Below, in pieces: positions 13,451 to 25,511 of a stretch of DNA of 64,000 bases; the stretch's first letter is position 1; the number at the start of each line of letters is the position of its first letter. The notes beneath the pieces were generated by a model. The model worked only from the letters and a program-made list of their open reading frames with translations. It did no database searches and was not told the DNA's origin. The DNA comes from Nyssa sinensis (lineage: Eukaryota; Streptophyta; Magnoliopsida; Cornales; Nyssaceae). Location of the stretch: NCBI GenBank assembly GCA_008638375.1, contig CM018032.1:4870501-4934500 (forward strand), read 5' to 3'. The translations under genes and the position numbers were made by a program.

Positions 13451-13594
13451 TTTCCTTCCCCAAACTTTGTTGCCTTTTTAGTGTGTTTTACGTAGCCAGT
13501 TACGCAGGCCTTGAAAGTCGGTGGTGGCGGCAACTCGTAAGCGCTTGCAATCAACCCAAGTGTGTGAATGGGGAAATAACTCCGTTGCATTCAC

Positions 13595-13604
13595 TATAAA
13601 TATA
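13595..13604 (+). promoter_or_regulatory. TATA box of the PIPL peptide gene
   Basis: The sequence TATAAATATA in a CACTATAAATATAGG context lies 103 bp before the chosen ATG. A start about 30 bp downstream gives a 5' UTR near 75 nt. It also places an earlier in-frame ATG at 13521 upstream of the promoter, arguing against that start. Confidence 0.7.
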
Positions 13605-13706
13605 GGACACCAACCTGACCTCAATTCTGCAACTCGTAAACAAGCTTTCTCTTCACAAAGAAAAATCAGTTTGAAGTATTTCCTGCGTACTAAGCTATTC
13701 ATTCAA

Positions 13707-13973
13707 ATGGCCGGAAGTCTCAAGTCTCTCCATGTATTCCTTGTTCTACTCCTCGCCATCTCTTTATTTTTTATTGGAGAAACTCGTCCGCTCAATGCTG
13801 CAAAGCGCCGGAACTCTATAGACAAAGCAACTGAAAATGTGTTTGACTCATTGTCTATGGAAGCCATTAAAACTGGAGGTCCAAGCCCCAGGGGAAAGGG
13901 ACATGGCTACTTTACCAAAGCTCAAACTGCAGTCGTCAAGAACTCTGGTCCTAGCCCTGGTCAGGGGCACTAG
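13707..13973 (+). CDS. PIP/PIPL-type secreted signalling peptide precursor
   Basis: Single exon, 88 aa. Residues 1-26 form a signal peptide (hydrophobic core FLVLLLAISLFFIG). A variable middle follows, then two Gly-Pro-Ser-Pro peptide motifs: GGPSPRGKGH at 57-66 and SGPSPGQGH at 80-88, the latter ending at the stop codon. A conserved C-terminal SGPSPxxGH is the hallmark of PAMP-induced secreted peptides (PIP) and PIP-like precursors, which are cleaved in the apoplast into short hydroxyproline-bearing ligands; PIP1 acts through RLK7. Two motifs in one precursor occur in some members, with the C-terminal one the usual mature ligand. The frame is open upstream to an ATG at 13521, but the TATA box at 13595 lies after it, so 13707 is chosen. 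Exact family member not assigned. Confidence 0.87.
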   Translation: MAGSLKSLHVFLVLLLAISLFFIGETRPLNAAKRRNSIDKATENVFDSLSMEAIKTGGPSPRGKGHGYFTKAQTAVVKNSGPSPGQGH

Positions 13974-14582
13974 TTTGTCGACTGGTAATGGCATGAATTC
14001 GCCAGAGACATTTCCTCATATCATTTCCACAAAAAAACAGTATCTAGTTATCCTTTTGGAGATGTACCCAACATAACGCACCAAGTCTTTTATTTTTGTT
14101 TTTTCTGAAATAATATTATTGGTTTTGTTTGATTTCAAATTATGTGTTGAATAGCTTTACATAATAAAATATGTATAATGTAACCCTTAATTTAAGGGGC
14201 TTTCGACCATATATAGCTGACTATGTTTCCTTCTTCTTCTTCTTTTTTATGATAGACTATGTTTTCTTTGTTAACCATGTAGTCTTACCATGAGCATCGA
14301 AAGATGAAATTCAACTAGTTTCAGGTCATTATTATTTAAAAATAAAGTAGAATCGGATAAAATATAGCTGCATCGGATAGAAAATAAGATTTCATGAAAT
14401 ACTGAGTATTTTAATATAGTATTTTAAACTAACTTTGATAAATTATTTAAATATGTTGTTATATCTTAATCTTGTATTTGGGTGTCTAACGAATATAAGG
14501 TTCGGATATAGTTATTTTTTATTTTTTTTATGAATTGTTTTTTTCAAGATCTTCAAAAATTATTTTTTTGAAATTCATTTAA
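13974..14582. other. 3' flank of the PIPL gene
   Basis: A possible polyadenylation signal AATAAAA lies at 14163-14169, about 190 bp after the stop codon. The remainder is AT-rich with no gene seen. Confidence 0.4.
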
Positions 14583-15986
14583 ATTTTTTTTAAATACATG
14601 CAAACAATGTATCTAAAACCTCTACCCAACTACAGCAAAAACTCCATTCTAATAAAAGGAGAACAGCAAGAAAATAATGAAGACACACCTGAGACCTGAG
14701 GGAGTCCAACTAAGCAAAATAAGCTACCAAAGCAATCATCTTCAAACCCAAGAGGAGGAAGGCAGCAATACAGGCAGCCCAACCACCTGAAATGCTTGGC
14801 TTCAATTTGCAATGATGGCTTGCAAATTGTAAACAAAATCGTTGATGGAATAATCAATCTTTCCCAATTTAGATCTGACCTAGAAAGCCACTCTCATTTT
14901 CACCAAATCCTTTACATCCTCCCAACTAATTTGACCGTTATTGAACAAGCAATCGTTTCTCTGAATCCAAACAGACCACATAATGGCAAATGGGATTGCT
15001 TCCCATACTGTTTCCTGGAGATTTTTGAACTTAAAGCCTTGCCACCAATTAAGAACACCTTTAATGGAGTTTGGGGATACCCAGTTCAATCCCCACCATT
15101 TGATACAATCGCTCCAAATTTTCCATACTTCCATGCAAAATAACATAATGTGGTTCGAAGATTCACATTCCCTACCACAAAATAAGTAAAGACAACTTTG
15201 ATCATCATTAAGAATCCCCAGCTTTAGAAGATATTCAGCAGACTTTATTCTCTCATTCCATACTAGCCAGCCGAAGCTTTAGACCCTCGGGGGAGAAGCA
15301 TTAAGCCATATAAGCTTTATGGCCTGGATACTAGAACCATTAGAGGTTTCAAAGCAGTGATATAGGGATTTGATAGAAAACGTACTTGATGGGTGAGCAG
15401 ACCAGCTTAATCTGTCTTGCTGGTCATTTAAAAGTAACGAGTAATTAAGAACGAGGGATTCTAGTCTAGCCATTTCTTCTTCTTCCCATACAAATAGGGA
15501 TCTGTGAAAACTTAAGCTCCACACACTAGCTTCATTCCTCTGAGCAGCGAAATTAGCCAAAGAACCATCCTTTAGCAGTGATAAGAGAAGAGTCTAGGGA
15601 ATAAGGACCTCAGAGAGTTGTTCCCAATCCACGGGTGTTTCCAGAATAGTATCCTGCGGCAATTTCCAGCAACTAATTTAACGTTAGAACTGAAAAGATG
15701 AAACAATGACGGATTTCTATTCTCAACTTTAAGAATATCCATCCAGAAACTGGACAGATTCCGAAGGGATTCAGCACTAGGGAACCAACTTTCATTAGAG
15801 AGACGATATTTGCCACGCAGAACTTTCTTCCAAAGAGAGTCACTTTCCATGGAGAATCTCCACCACCACTTAATGAGAAGACACTCACTCATCTCCCTAA
15901 TTTTTCTAAGACCCAGGCCACCGAAGTCTTTGCCCGTTGTGATTTTCCCCCAACTTATCAAGTGAAACTTTTTCTTTAACTCATCT

Positions 15987-16021
<35 letters not shown>

Positions 16022-16711
16022 AAAAAAACAAAAGAAAGCAAGCTTAAATTTTGTTGATTTGCTTGGCCACAACCTCAGGCATTTTAAACAAAGACATATA
16101 GTATATAGGGAGACTTTGGAATATAGATTTAAAAAGTGTGATCCTACCCCCGAAGGATAGATAATGCTTTTTCCATGAAGCCAGCTTCCTTTTGAAATTC
16201 TCTATTACTGGAGACCATGTCTTCTTGAGCACTGGGCTAGCGCCCTGTGGAAGGCCGAGATATTTTAAAGGAAATTTTTGGGAGCTGCATCTTAAATGAC
16301 TAGCATAATAAGAGACCAAATCATCAGAGACACCCATAGCACAAACTACATTTTTATGAAAGTTAATCTTAAGATCAGAGAGCACTTCAAAAGATCTTAA
16401 AATTCTCTTGATGTCGATAATCTCAGCCCAATCAGCTTCGCAAAACACGATTGTGTCATCTGCAAATTGCAGATGGCTTATATTCAAACCATTAGATCCC
16501 ACAGATACACCCTTTATTAAGCCCAAATCCTTGGCTCTTTTGAATAGGATGTTCAACCCTTCTGCTGCTATATGAAAAAGAAAGGGGGAGAGAAGGTCCC
16601 CCTGCCTAAGCCCTTTTTTCCATCTCAAATTCTAAAGTAGGGGAGCCATTCACAAGAACAGAGACCCTAGCCAAAGTTATGCAAGCTCTAATCCAACTGA
16701 TCTCTTTTCTT
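14583..16711 (-). pseudogene. 5'-truncated, mutated LINE (L1-type) retrotransposon with reverse transcriptase
   Basis: Minus-strand reading recovers the RT core: SWIRACITLARVSVLVNGSP (about 16695-16636), KGLRQGDLLSPFLF, the catalytic-site motif QFADDT (about 16465-16448), LKYLGLPQG and WKKHYLSFGGRITL. A zinc-finger RVT-type tail follows (DRLSWSAHPSSTFSIKSLYH, then IWSDCIKWWGLNWV and AIMWSVWIQRNDCLFNN). Homology stops near 16711, inside the RT, as expected for 5' truncation. Breaks visible: one extra A in the run before KGLRQGD (about 16613-16618), a TAA at 16044-16046 where Gln is expected, an expanded poly-G in the FLGGG position, and a frame change near 15280-15560. It is dead. The 3' end is placed at the T run near 14583-14591; no target duplication was found. 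Confidence 0.88.
15988..16019. repeat. Poly-C tract (C32) within the LINE
   Basis: Thirty-two consecutive C bases followed by nine A bases. On the minus strand this lies at the Gly-Gly position following a conserved FLW-type motif of the LINE, so it looks like homopolymer expansion of native glycine codons. Such runs are also prone to sequencing and assembly error. Confidence 0.9.
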
Positions 16712-19700
16712 TACTAAACATTCAAGTTAGGTGAAGGTGATCACTTACTTGTCTATTCTTCTATTTTCTCTATTATTTTTTGTTATCCTTTCATTCTTTT
16801 CTTCCAAAATTTTCAAAAAATTGTCTAGATTGAGCTTATATACCAATGCATAATTTTCACAATATGAAAAATACATCCCTGACATTTTTCACACAAAAGG
16901 GTCTTATTATCATTAACAGGGTGACAGGTGTAAAATATTAATATATACACAGTTATGGTTTTTTTTTAAAATAAAAAGATATATTTGTAAAAATTGAAAA
17001 TTTATAAGGAAGCTTGATTCTTGATTGACTTCCAAGTTGGAAAAAAAAAATGCCACCTAAATTATTTGGCAAAGGAAAGTGATTTTCAGACACTAGTCGA
17101 ATTGCCGTGTGACTAGACAAATAGACAATCACTTATGAGACTAACAACGGCCCATTACGAAGTTTAAATGAATTTGGGAGGCAATTTTTTTTTCTTTTTG
17201 TGGAAAAGAAGTTTGGGAAAGAATCCCTCCACTCCAAATTAATCCGTCCTGTTATCATTCTTATTTAGATTGCATAGCAATAATCTTAGATAAATTATGT
17301 TGAGCTTTTGCTTTATACGGTACATTTAATTACATATGTATTATGTTCACTTATTGATGTGTTAACAATATTTTTTGAAACTAATGAAGAAATTATCTTC
17401 TTTTGTTTAGAATTTAAGAAATAGCCGTGATCATCTACTTGGGTCGAATGAATCCGATAATTTTATTTTATTTTATTTTTTTTTGGTATACCAGATAGCA
17501 CTACTCATAGTATATTATTTAACGAATGACTTACTTAAAAAAAAAAAGAGTTGTTCGGTCATAAAAACAAATGAAAGTGTAAAATTATTCTCTAATCTAA
17601 ATACTAAATCCACGTTTTATTCTTTAGACCAAAAAATCATTATAGAGATTGCCAAAATGTTGCATTCATAAATATGGAAACATTTTTTTAAAAGATGTAA
17701 CACAATTTGATTTCAAAAATAAAAGGAAAAAAATGAAAAAATTTACGGGATTTCCTATTTTATAGGATAAAAATAAAATCAAAGCTTGTATCACTTAAAA
17801 AATACTTATTCTCAAAAAATATGAATTTTCACTTGATAACAAATAGATTTAACATATGAAAAGATAAAAGAAAATATTATTTTTCTTAAGTGATCAAGAG
17901 TTTGAGTTAGGATAAAATTTTATATTTTTATCCTAACTCAATAGGAAACAATAACGATAGGATATGAATGTAAGATAAAAATTTACTTACCTGAAAAAAT
18001 TTATGTAAATGAACGTAAAGTAAAAATTTAGTTACATGGAAAAAATTAATTGCAAGAACCATAACTAAACTGTAGAACATAATTACGGTAAAATTCAAAT
18101 TTAAAACGTAATATGTAAGATAATATCTCAATTAGAGTTCATTGGAAAAAAAAAATTGAGAAGGAAAATGCTAAAAACAAAATAGAAAACGAAAAAACAA
18201 AAATAAAAAACGAAAATGAAAAATAGAAAACAAAAAAAAATCAGAAAACTAATTCAACAAATGATAAAACAAAAAAATCTAAAAACAAAATACCTTCTAT
18301 GAACAAAAAAGAGCATCAACAACCTATATGATGAAGATTGAAGATGACTAATAGTGATACAACATAAAAGAAAAACTCAGGTCAACGAAGGAGGATGATA
18401 GTGTATGATGAAAATCTCATTTGATTGATAGTAAGAATAGTATGAAACTAATTCTCTATACAGTAACATAATTTAAAATTCAAAAAAAAAAATTATTCCA
18501 TATCAGATAAACTTAAAAATCTTACCAAAAAGAAATTAAACTATTTTTGAATGAAAACCTTAAAAGTTGTTGCAATTACATGTCGAAAAGTATATTGTTT
18601 GAAATATGATTTGAGAACTCTTATAAGCTTGTTGAGAAAGTAGCTTATGTGAACTGATTTGAAAAATTATTGCAAATTCAACAACTACCATAATCTTTGA
18701 ACTGTACACTGATTATAACTGCTTGATTTGCTATCCATGGGGTTACTATTATTGTTTTAGAAATGTAAAATCCTATGACAGGACACCTGAGTTATTCATT
18801 GAGCTTTGTTTAGGTCACCTCATTTCCTTCACCACCTTTCAGATACATTATAGAAAGAAAAGATAGAAACCAAATGCTAGAAAAATACAAGAAAAGGATA
18901 AAGTAAACGAAGAAGAGTATAATAGGTTTAAGGTCTTTTGTAAGTGGTAGGACCTTTGCTCGTGATGATATAATAGGTTTAAGGGAAAAGGGCAAGGGAA
19001 ACTAAGAAATCTAGAGAGAGATGGTACTTGGTGGGAGATTTCGGGTTCTGTTGGATTTGTGTCATGTATTATGAGAAGAAATTAAAGGAAAATGACCAAT
19101 AGAGAAGGTATATAAATTGTTTATCATGAGAGATATTATTCAATGAGTCTGATACATCACGTGATATTGTACACTTCTAATAATATTTTGTTATATATAC
19201 TATAATTCACTAAAAAAATGTGAATGATATCACACATTAAGAGTGCATAAAATAATCAAGAACCGTAAAACTGATCCGACCCGACCCAACCCAACTCAAC
19301 CCGAACACGACCTCAATGGGTTGAGTTAGTTCGGTTCTAAAAAAATTTGGATTGATTCGATTTTAAAATCGATTCAATCAATTCAGTTTCAATTTAAATT
19401 TTAAATAAATCGAATTAATTCAAGAATCGAAATCTGAATAAATCTTTTATAATAGGATTGGACGGTAAGCTTCACGACGGGTGGCTTTCACTTAGCGGCC
19501 AAAACAAAAGTGAAAGGGATTTTTTTCTTTATTTCTATCAATTGAAAAGAACATTAGAACACTTGCGATCGCAGGTCATTGTTATGGGTAAAGTAGTCAA
19601 ATTTGTTTTTATTTTAGTCGGAAACACAATTATTTTGGCAGCATAAGTCCGATGTACATGGATGATGATTGGCGTCTTGGAGAGTGCGTTTGTTCTGTAT

Positions 19701-19984
19701 GCTTGTTTTATAGTTAAAAATTATTATTAAATATTTTGAATTGAATAATTTATTTTTTTAAAATTTTAAGCATTTGGGTCAGATGAAATTAACTTGTTCA
19801 AATGAGTGAGTTTCATCTCTTCACGAATTGAATTTAGTTCTTTAACTCAATACAGGTGATCTATGAGTAATTGTATTTATTCATAGGAATTAATCAGGAC
19901 TAAAAAATAATTGGATATGTTAGTTAGTGTTTGATATACGTTATCGGTCATTCTCTAACCACTTAAGTTTGTAAAATAATTGAT
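16712..19984. other. AT-rich intergenic DNA, one pyrimidine/purine-biased repeat-like patch
   Basis: No gene recognised. Bases 19260-19440 contain CCGACCCGACCCAACCCAAC followed by internally inverted GGTTGAGTT and (A/G)AATCGATT-type words. This resembles degenerate non-autonomous element ends seen in plant intergenic DNA, but no target duplication was found. Confidence 0.4.
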
Positions 19985-20516
19985 GATGCTGTACTTTTTG
20001 TCTGGTGCGTATTCCAAGCTTGGCTCTCTGAAGAACACTCAAAGAAGAAGATCAGAGGACCACCGGATTGACTCCGGCGGTAGCCGCTCCAATGCTTAAG
20101 TTAATAAACTGAATTGAAAAAATTGTAATATAAGCCAAAATAATGAGCATGAATGTAAAAACGTACCTTAGGGTTTTATTTATAGGCTTAATGATTCCTA
20201 AGTTGATTAAGATTTAAAGCTATGAAAGTAGGGATTTGATTATCGAAGATGACAGTTTCCATGTTGAATACTACGATTGAAAGATATCTGTGAGTGGTAG
20301 TTTCCTTATAGAAGACTGTTTCCTTATACTCTGCTCGGTAGGGCGCTAAGGCGGTGATGAACTCTGAATCCTGAAGAGTGCTTCGAAAGATCTGTACTCA
20401 AACCTGTATGCTCTGAATGACTGAGCATATCGGAATACTCTGGATGTCCGAGCCTCATAGCTACACGTGTCATATGAGGACTGGTCTGTCACTTTGTGGT
20501 ATATCAATTGATAATT
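19985..20516 (-). mobile_element. Solo LTR, 532 bp, 5-bp target duplication
   Basis: The element starts TGATGCTGTAC and ends GGTATATCA (TG...CA), flanked by identical ATTGA at 19980-19984 and 20517-20521. On the minus strand it has a TATA-like GCCTATAAATAAAACCC near 20185-20170, suggesting that orientation. It holds the GC-richer words CCGGATTGACTCCGGCGG. No internal domain or second LTR is nearby, hence solo LTR. Superfamily unknown. Confidence 0.75.
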
Positions 20517-20521
20517 TAATA

Positions 20522-21234
20522 TTATATATACTTTATTGTATATTTTTAAAAAATAATACTTGACTCCAAATTCGGCAATAAAATTTTTTTCCTACCCGAT
20601 TACGTCTCTTAACCACAATATGTTATATATAAAATACATTTTTATTTTTTTATTTTTTTTTATTTTTATTAAAATTAAATAGTCACATAACATACATATG
20701 AGTACATTTATAGCACAGAAAGACCGTGACACGTACATAAATAAGAGCAGGCTTTTCATGGATTTCTGTATAAATTAATTCATGTATCACTCTTGTATTT
20801 GTTAACTAAAATCATATATTGATAGATATCATCACTTTTGAAGTTTGTGATACGACAAAGCAGCAAAAAAGAAAACAGATGGAACAATTAAGGAACAAAG
20901 CACAAAACAATCTCAAGATACAGTATTGTACCAATATCTTTAGAAATTAGGTTTTAGTTTTACCATAAAACATTACTCCTTTAGAAAGAGTAACATTACT
21001 AACATCTAGTTCAAAGAATCAAAGTGTTGTGGGGGAAATTTCTCTGTTTCTCCTTGTATCAGTTGCACTAAAATTTCACATAACAAAACAAATGATCATA
21101 TCGACCTAGCAAAATGAGAGTTTCAAACAAACAAATAACATGGTTTTTAGGTTACAAAACCACAATTGCACCTTCTCCATGGCCAGTCATCAGACTAAGA
21201 ATTTTTAGAGCTTAGTTTCAATATATTTAACAGC
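20522..21234. other. Intergenic, includes 3' flank of the C2 gene
   Basis: AT-rich, no coding signal. The part next to 21234 should contain the 3' UTR of the minus-strand C2-domain gene. Confidence 0.4.
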
Positions 21235-21804
21235 CTATATCGGAACTTTAACATCTATTCCAAGCATAACCTTAAGTGACACTACCAAAAGCACCATAGC
21301 TATATCATGCAAAGTTCTCTCCCAGAGGGAAGATACCTCATCATTCATCGTCTCCCCAAACCTGTATGAAAAATTCAGCATTCCCATTGAATCTGCACAA
21401 CCCCTTTTCACAGGGTAACTCACGGTTGCACTGCCTCTACGACCACGGGCACGTTTGAAAAGCTCTTTCAGAGACACGTGAACCTCACCGATGTATTGAT
21501 CCCTAAGACACTGTTTGGAGTATAATTTGATGATGAGCATGGTGCCATCATGTATGACTGCAGACTTGTTTATGGTGTATATACTGGTGAAGTTCCATGC
21601 TGGGTTTCTCTTGCCATGCCTGTCCGCCGGAGTTCGCTTCTCCGTTTTGGGGTTGCCACCCACTGAAACCCTTGCATAAACTTTAATATTCTTGAAAACG
21701 TTCCGTACATCTTCAAGATTACTAGCTGAAATAAGATTGATCTCAAATTTCATGCAATCCATCTCTGTTTTTGGTGAACTGGTCTCAAATTTCATGCAAT
21801 CCAT
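21235..21804 (-). CDS. Small C2-domain protein, SRC2-like
   Basis: Single exon, 189 aa. Residues about 18-147 form a C2 domain: KFEINLISASNLEDV (strand 1), IKVYARVSV, KTEKRTPADRHGKRNPAWNF (the TPxDRxGxxNPxWN signature of plant SRC2/BAP-type C2 proteins), MLIIKLYS and YIGEVHVSLKELF. Residues about 167-183 (DIAMVLLVVSLKVMLGI) are hydrophobic and could anchor a membrane. C2 proteins bind phospholipids, often with calcium. Here the first loop reads EDVRNVFKNIKVY, where related proteins have Asp before VY, so calcium binding may be reduced. The N-terminus is duplicated: MDCMKFE occurs at residues 1 and 15 through a 42-bp tandem duplication, so translation could also start at 21762. A TATA-like GTATATC lies at about 21985-21979 on the minus strand. 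Exact subfamily uncertain. Confidence 0.8.
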   Translation of the reverse strand: MDCMKFETSSPKTEMDCMKFEINLISASNLEDVRNVFKNIKVYARVSVGGNPKTEKRTPADRHGKRNPAWNFTSIYTINKSAVIHDGTMLIIKLYSKQCLRDQYIGEVHVSLKELFKRARGRRGSATVSYPVKRGCADSMGMLNFSYRFGETMNDEVSSLWERTLHDIAMVLLVVSLKVMLGIDVKVPI

Positions 21805-22743
21805 GTCTGCTTATGGTGGTTGCGATTACAAATTTGTTTCTGCCGGGTTGGGGAGTGGTTGGAGGTAGGAGGAAGTTTGAGAAATGACACCAAGAAGAAA
21901 GAGGAGAGATTTGCAAGTTGCCTTTTGGAGCACTTAGCTAGAAAGACTTAAAACAGTGCCTAATGCCCACCTAGTGTGATATACTCACCTGAATGTGACG
22001 GGACGACTTTTTCTCAACTCATTACTATCTATAGTTAGTTTTGGCATCAAACACCCAAGTTAATTCATCAAACAGGCTTGGGTTTTTGTACTTCTTTTTA
22101 TACTTTTTTAAGCACTTAATCTTGCTTTGATATTGTATGCATAAGGCTCACCAAAAAAAAAAAAAAAGGATATTGTATGCATAACTGGAAAGGGTTAATC
22201 CCATTGTATAACCAGATATAGTTGTCTTTGAACAAAGTAACAATAAAAAGTTAATTAGAAAAAATTCCTAACAATCCCCAATTAGACAAAATACTACAAA
22301 CTCTAATTCATCTCTGGAAATGCCACTGTGAATAAATTTCCCCATTTCAAAATCACCAACTAAATAAACCACAAGCTACAAAACTGCAGAGTGCAAAAAT
22401 CCATTTGGTGTCTCAAGATAATCAGATTGCGTCTCCAACGCGTGCTTTTAGAGTATAAGAGTTATATCGGGAGGTCGAAATTTTGTATATGCAGAGACCA
22501 TGGTGGTCCGAATAAAACATTTCGGTGAACCATTTCATCAAACAACTGCTGTGCATTGTGCGAAAACGAGAAGTCTTACGTCCATTGCAACCAAATTGTT
22601 GGCTGTAAACGCATCATTCAAAGACCCATTTCGAATAAGATGATGATTAATTTTATTTTCCACGTTAAGTCCATAAATATCCATGAAGGTTAAAAACTTT
22701 ACAAGTTGTAGAAATGTTTAGTTTTGAGACAAGAGAAATAACT
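21805..22743. other. Intergenic between C2 gene and tRNA
   Basis: Promoter side of the C2 gene. A poly-A run with a duplicated word (GATATTGTATGCATAA at 22129 and 22169) is visible. Nothing else recognised. Confidence 0.35.
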
Positions 22744-22825
22744 GTCGCTTTGGCCGAGTGGTTAAGGCGTGTGCCTGCTAAGTACATGGGGTTTCCCCGC
22801 GAGAGTTCGAATCTCTCAGGCGACG
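22744..22825 (+). tRNA. tRNA-Ser(GCU)
   Basis: An 82-nt cloverleaf. Acceptor GTCGCTT pairs with AGGCGAC, with discriminator G at 22825. The D arm is GCC...GGC. The anticodon stem TGTGC/GTACA carries loop CTGCTAA with anticodon GCT at 22777-22779. A long class II variable arm (TGGGGTTTCCCC) and T arm GAGAGTTCGAATCTCTC follow. B-box GTTCGAATC is present and a pol III T-run terminator follows at about 22834-22839. No intron. Confidence 0.96.
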
Positions 22826-23071
22826 AATATATTAATTTTTTCATTTAAAATTGTAATAAATAAATATCAATTCAAGAAACATTCGGTAACCTTTTTTTGT
22901 TCTTATTTTTTCTTTTTTCCTTTTTTTTAAAAAAAGAAATAAATGTTAGCATATGCTACCTTAATTGCTAACAAATAATAAAAAATATCATTTCTTTTTA
23001 ATAAAAACTACCCATGCCAAAGGAAGAAGAGTTGATCAATTCAACAAATCAAGTTTTTAAGAAATCCTAAT

Positions 23072-23247
23072 TTGTAGTCAAAATAGGCAGTCACCCAATA
23101 ACATTACTTATTTTCAGAGGAGAATAATAAGATTCAGTCTTCCCAACTATAAAAGAAATTTACAGTCAAGATAGGCAGTAACCTAATAACATTACTTATT
23201 TTTAGAGGAGAATAATAAGATTCAATCTTCCCAACTATAAAAGAAGT
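23072..23247. repeat. 88-bp tandem duplication
   Basis: Two near-identical copies, ATAGGCAGT at 23083 and 23171 (period 88), each containing GGAGAATAATAAGATTCA and CTTCCCAACTATAAAAGAA. Non-coding. Confidence 0.85.
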
Positions 23248-25511
23248 AAGAGTTAGTAACCATCCGTAAGTGTGGCTAAACGATAAAAATGTTAAGGATA
23301 AAATCCAAGTTTCTTGATGCGTTGATCCTCGATAACTAAAACTTAAAGAATGTGCCTGACTGTTACAGAAAATATTACTTAGTCGTGATACAAATTTTGA
23401 GATACAAATTATTTAAAACATTACCAATAATTTAATAACACATTATTTGAGATTCAAATTTTGATACATAAATTTGATACGTTTTAAACATTATTATTTT
23501 GTGCAAGGTAGTGGAACAGACCCCTAACCAAATATTTTAGGCCTAATCAAGGAAATATGTACCTCCCCATTGAAATTAAAAAGGAAAATTGGTGGGAATC
23601 ACAATTGCTCATCCGATGGTAAAATAGTGATCACTGCAAGGCAAAAGAGGTCATTTGAATTTTATCATTAGTCCCCAAAAGAAAACGTCAAATAATGATT
23701 TGGATTTAAATAATAATAATTCATTTGTGAGAGGACTGTCCCCCAATCCAATGTATTTTTTCAGAGACCCTTTATACAATGTTTTTTTTTTTTTCTTCTT
23801 AATTTGTTAACACCACAGTTATATTGATGTGAGAGAAAACATGAGTTTACATCCATTACTTGCTGTGAAAAAAGAAGAAAGAGAGAGAAATGGGTAATAG
23901 GCAAGTTGGCCCGAGATGAAAAGATTCTTCGTTTGGATAATAATTCAGATATAATTTTTTAAAAAAAATTTTAAAATATATTTCAAAATTTTGTAATTAA
24001 TTTTAAAAAAATTATAAAAATATATTTAAATATGATAATCTAAATTTTAAAAAATTAAAAAAAGTCTATTTTAAAATGTGTATCTCGCATTTTAAAATTA
24101 AACTCTCCTGTTAGTTCTGATTCCAATTGCGCATGCACGCACGCACATAATATTTAAGATTTTTTTTCGTCCACAAATTTATCAAGAGTTACTCTTGCAC
24201 CAAATATGAGCAATGTTTCAATGCCTATGTCTCGTAACATCTTATACGCATCGACTCACCATCTATGAGACCCACAAGTAAAAATCCCACCCATGTGAAT
24301 AGATAAGAACCAATAGATGCACATTCAAACATTTTTCCAACAAATATAAATGAATCCTGAATAAAAAGAAAACAACTCTTTACTGTGTTGACAAAAACAT
24401 ATTTTCAATGCCTACAATTTCTTCCCTGCTTTTTTTTTTTTTTCTCGTGTGAAATAACCCTGCGTAAATTGCCCAGATTGGCGTTTGAGCAGTAAAAATG
24501 ATGTGTTGAAAAGGTCTCATTGTTGTCACACTTGCAGCATAATAATACAGGCAATTTCGATATAGCAGCAGTTCATTTATTTAAAGATTTTTGGAATTTA
24601 GGATGCAAATTTCTAAAATAGTCTGGACATACTTTTCAAAAATACAATTTACTAATCTTGCAATGGCATTAATAAATAAAAAAGAAGAAAATACTTCCAA
24701 GTTTCAACAACATTTTTGTTGTTTCAATTCCAGATTGTTATTGCAAACAAATTGCTCCTACACTGAAGAGAGTAACATCCTTGAATCAATCACAAAAATG
24801 AGACCTGCAGTGAAAATGTTCTAGGGTACTGACTAGTGCAGGCATTCTATGAATTGTAACACTAATCACTTGCAATCCATGAACATGAATTCAGCCAGAA
24901 ATGTAAAGATAAAAGAGTACTCTAACTATCTTGGAGGGGGAGAGGAATGCACTCCAATCTTGTAATTGTAAAGGTCATTTGGTCTAGACTTTAGCAGAAA
25001 TTCAAAGGGAAAAATTTGTAATGCCAACAAACTTGAAATTGCTAACCTTTCATCCTTGATTTTTTTCTAGACTTGAAGACAACTTTAAACGAAAGATAAT
25101 TGCTGTTAGAAAATAATATCAATCTCAAAGTTGGCATGTCAAAACTCAATTTATTGCCGTCCATTCATGCACCACTGATGATATGACCATCCTCTCAATT
25201 AAGAGTAAAAGAGTAATATTCCCACCTTGAAATACCCGGCCTTTTTGGGGACAAACCTTCATGCCAAGAACAAAGAAAATTGTTGAACAGTGACTTCCCC
25301 AATGGTCAAAATTTGAATCCCTGCTTCTCACCTATACAACTGCAGTGGCTAACAGCCCATGCATGGCAGGTTTCACAGTAACAGGGGCATTAGGAAGCGA
25401 AGGAGAAAGAATGACTAAAGCTCTTGGAAAAAAATACTTTTCATGAACGACAAGTGCACAAGTGAAAGAAGCAGTTTTGAGCATTTTCAATATCATGGAT
25501 TTGGGTAGTGA
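23248..25511. other. Intergenic, 3' flank of the fucosyltransferase gene
   Basis: AT-rich DNA without a gene I can support. Bases immediately left of 25512 should include the 3' UTR of the minus-strand O-fucosyltransferase gene. Confidence 0.4.

Noticed and set aside
13521..13706. Upstream ATG giving a 150-aa form of the PIPL precursor
   Set aside because: It lies upstream of the TATA box and would bury the signal peptide.
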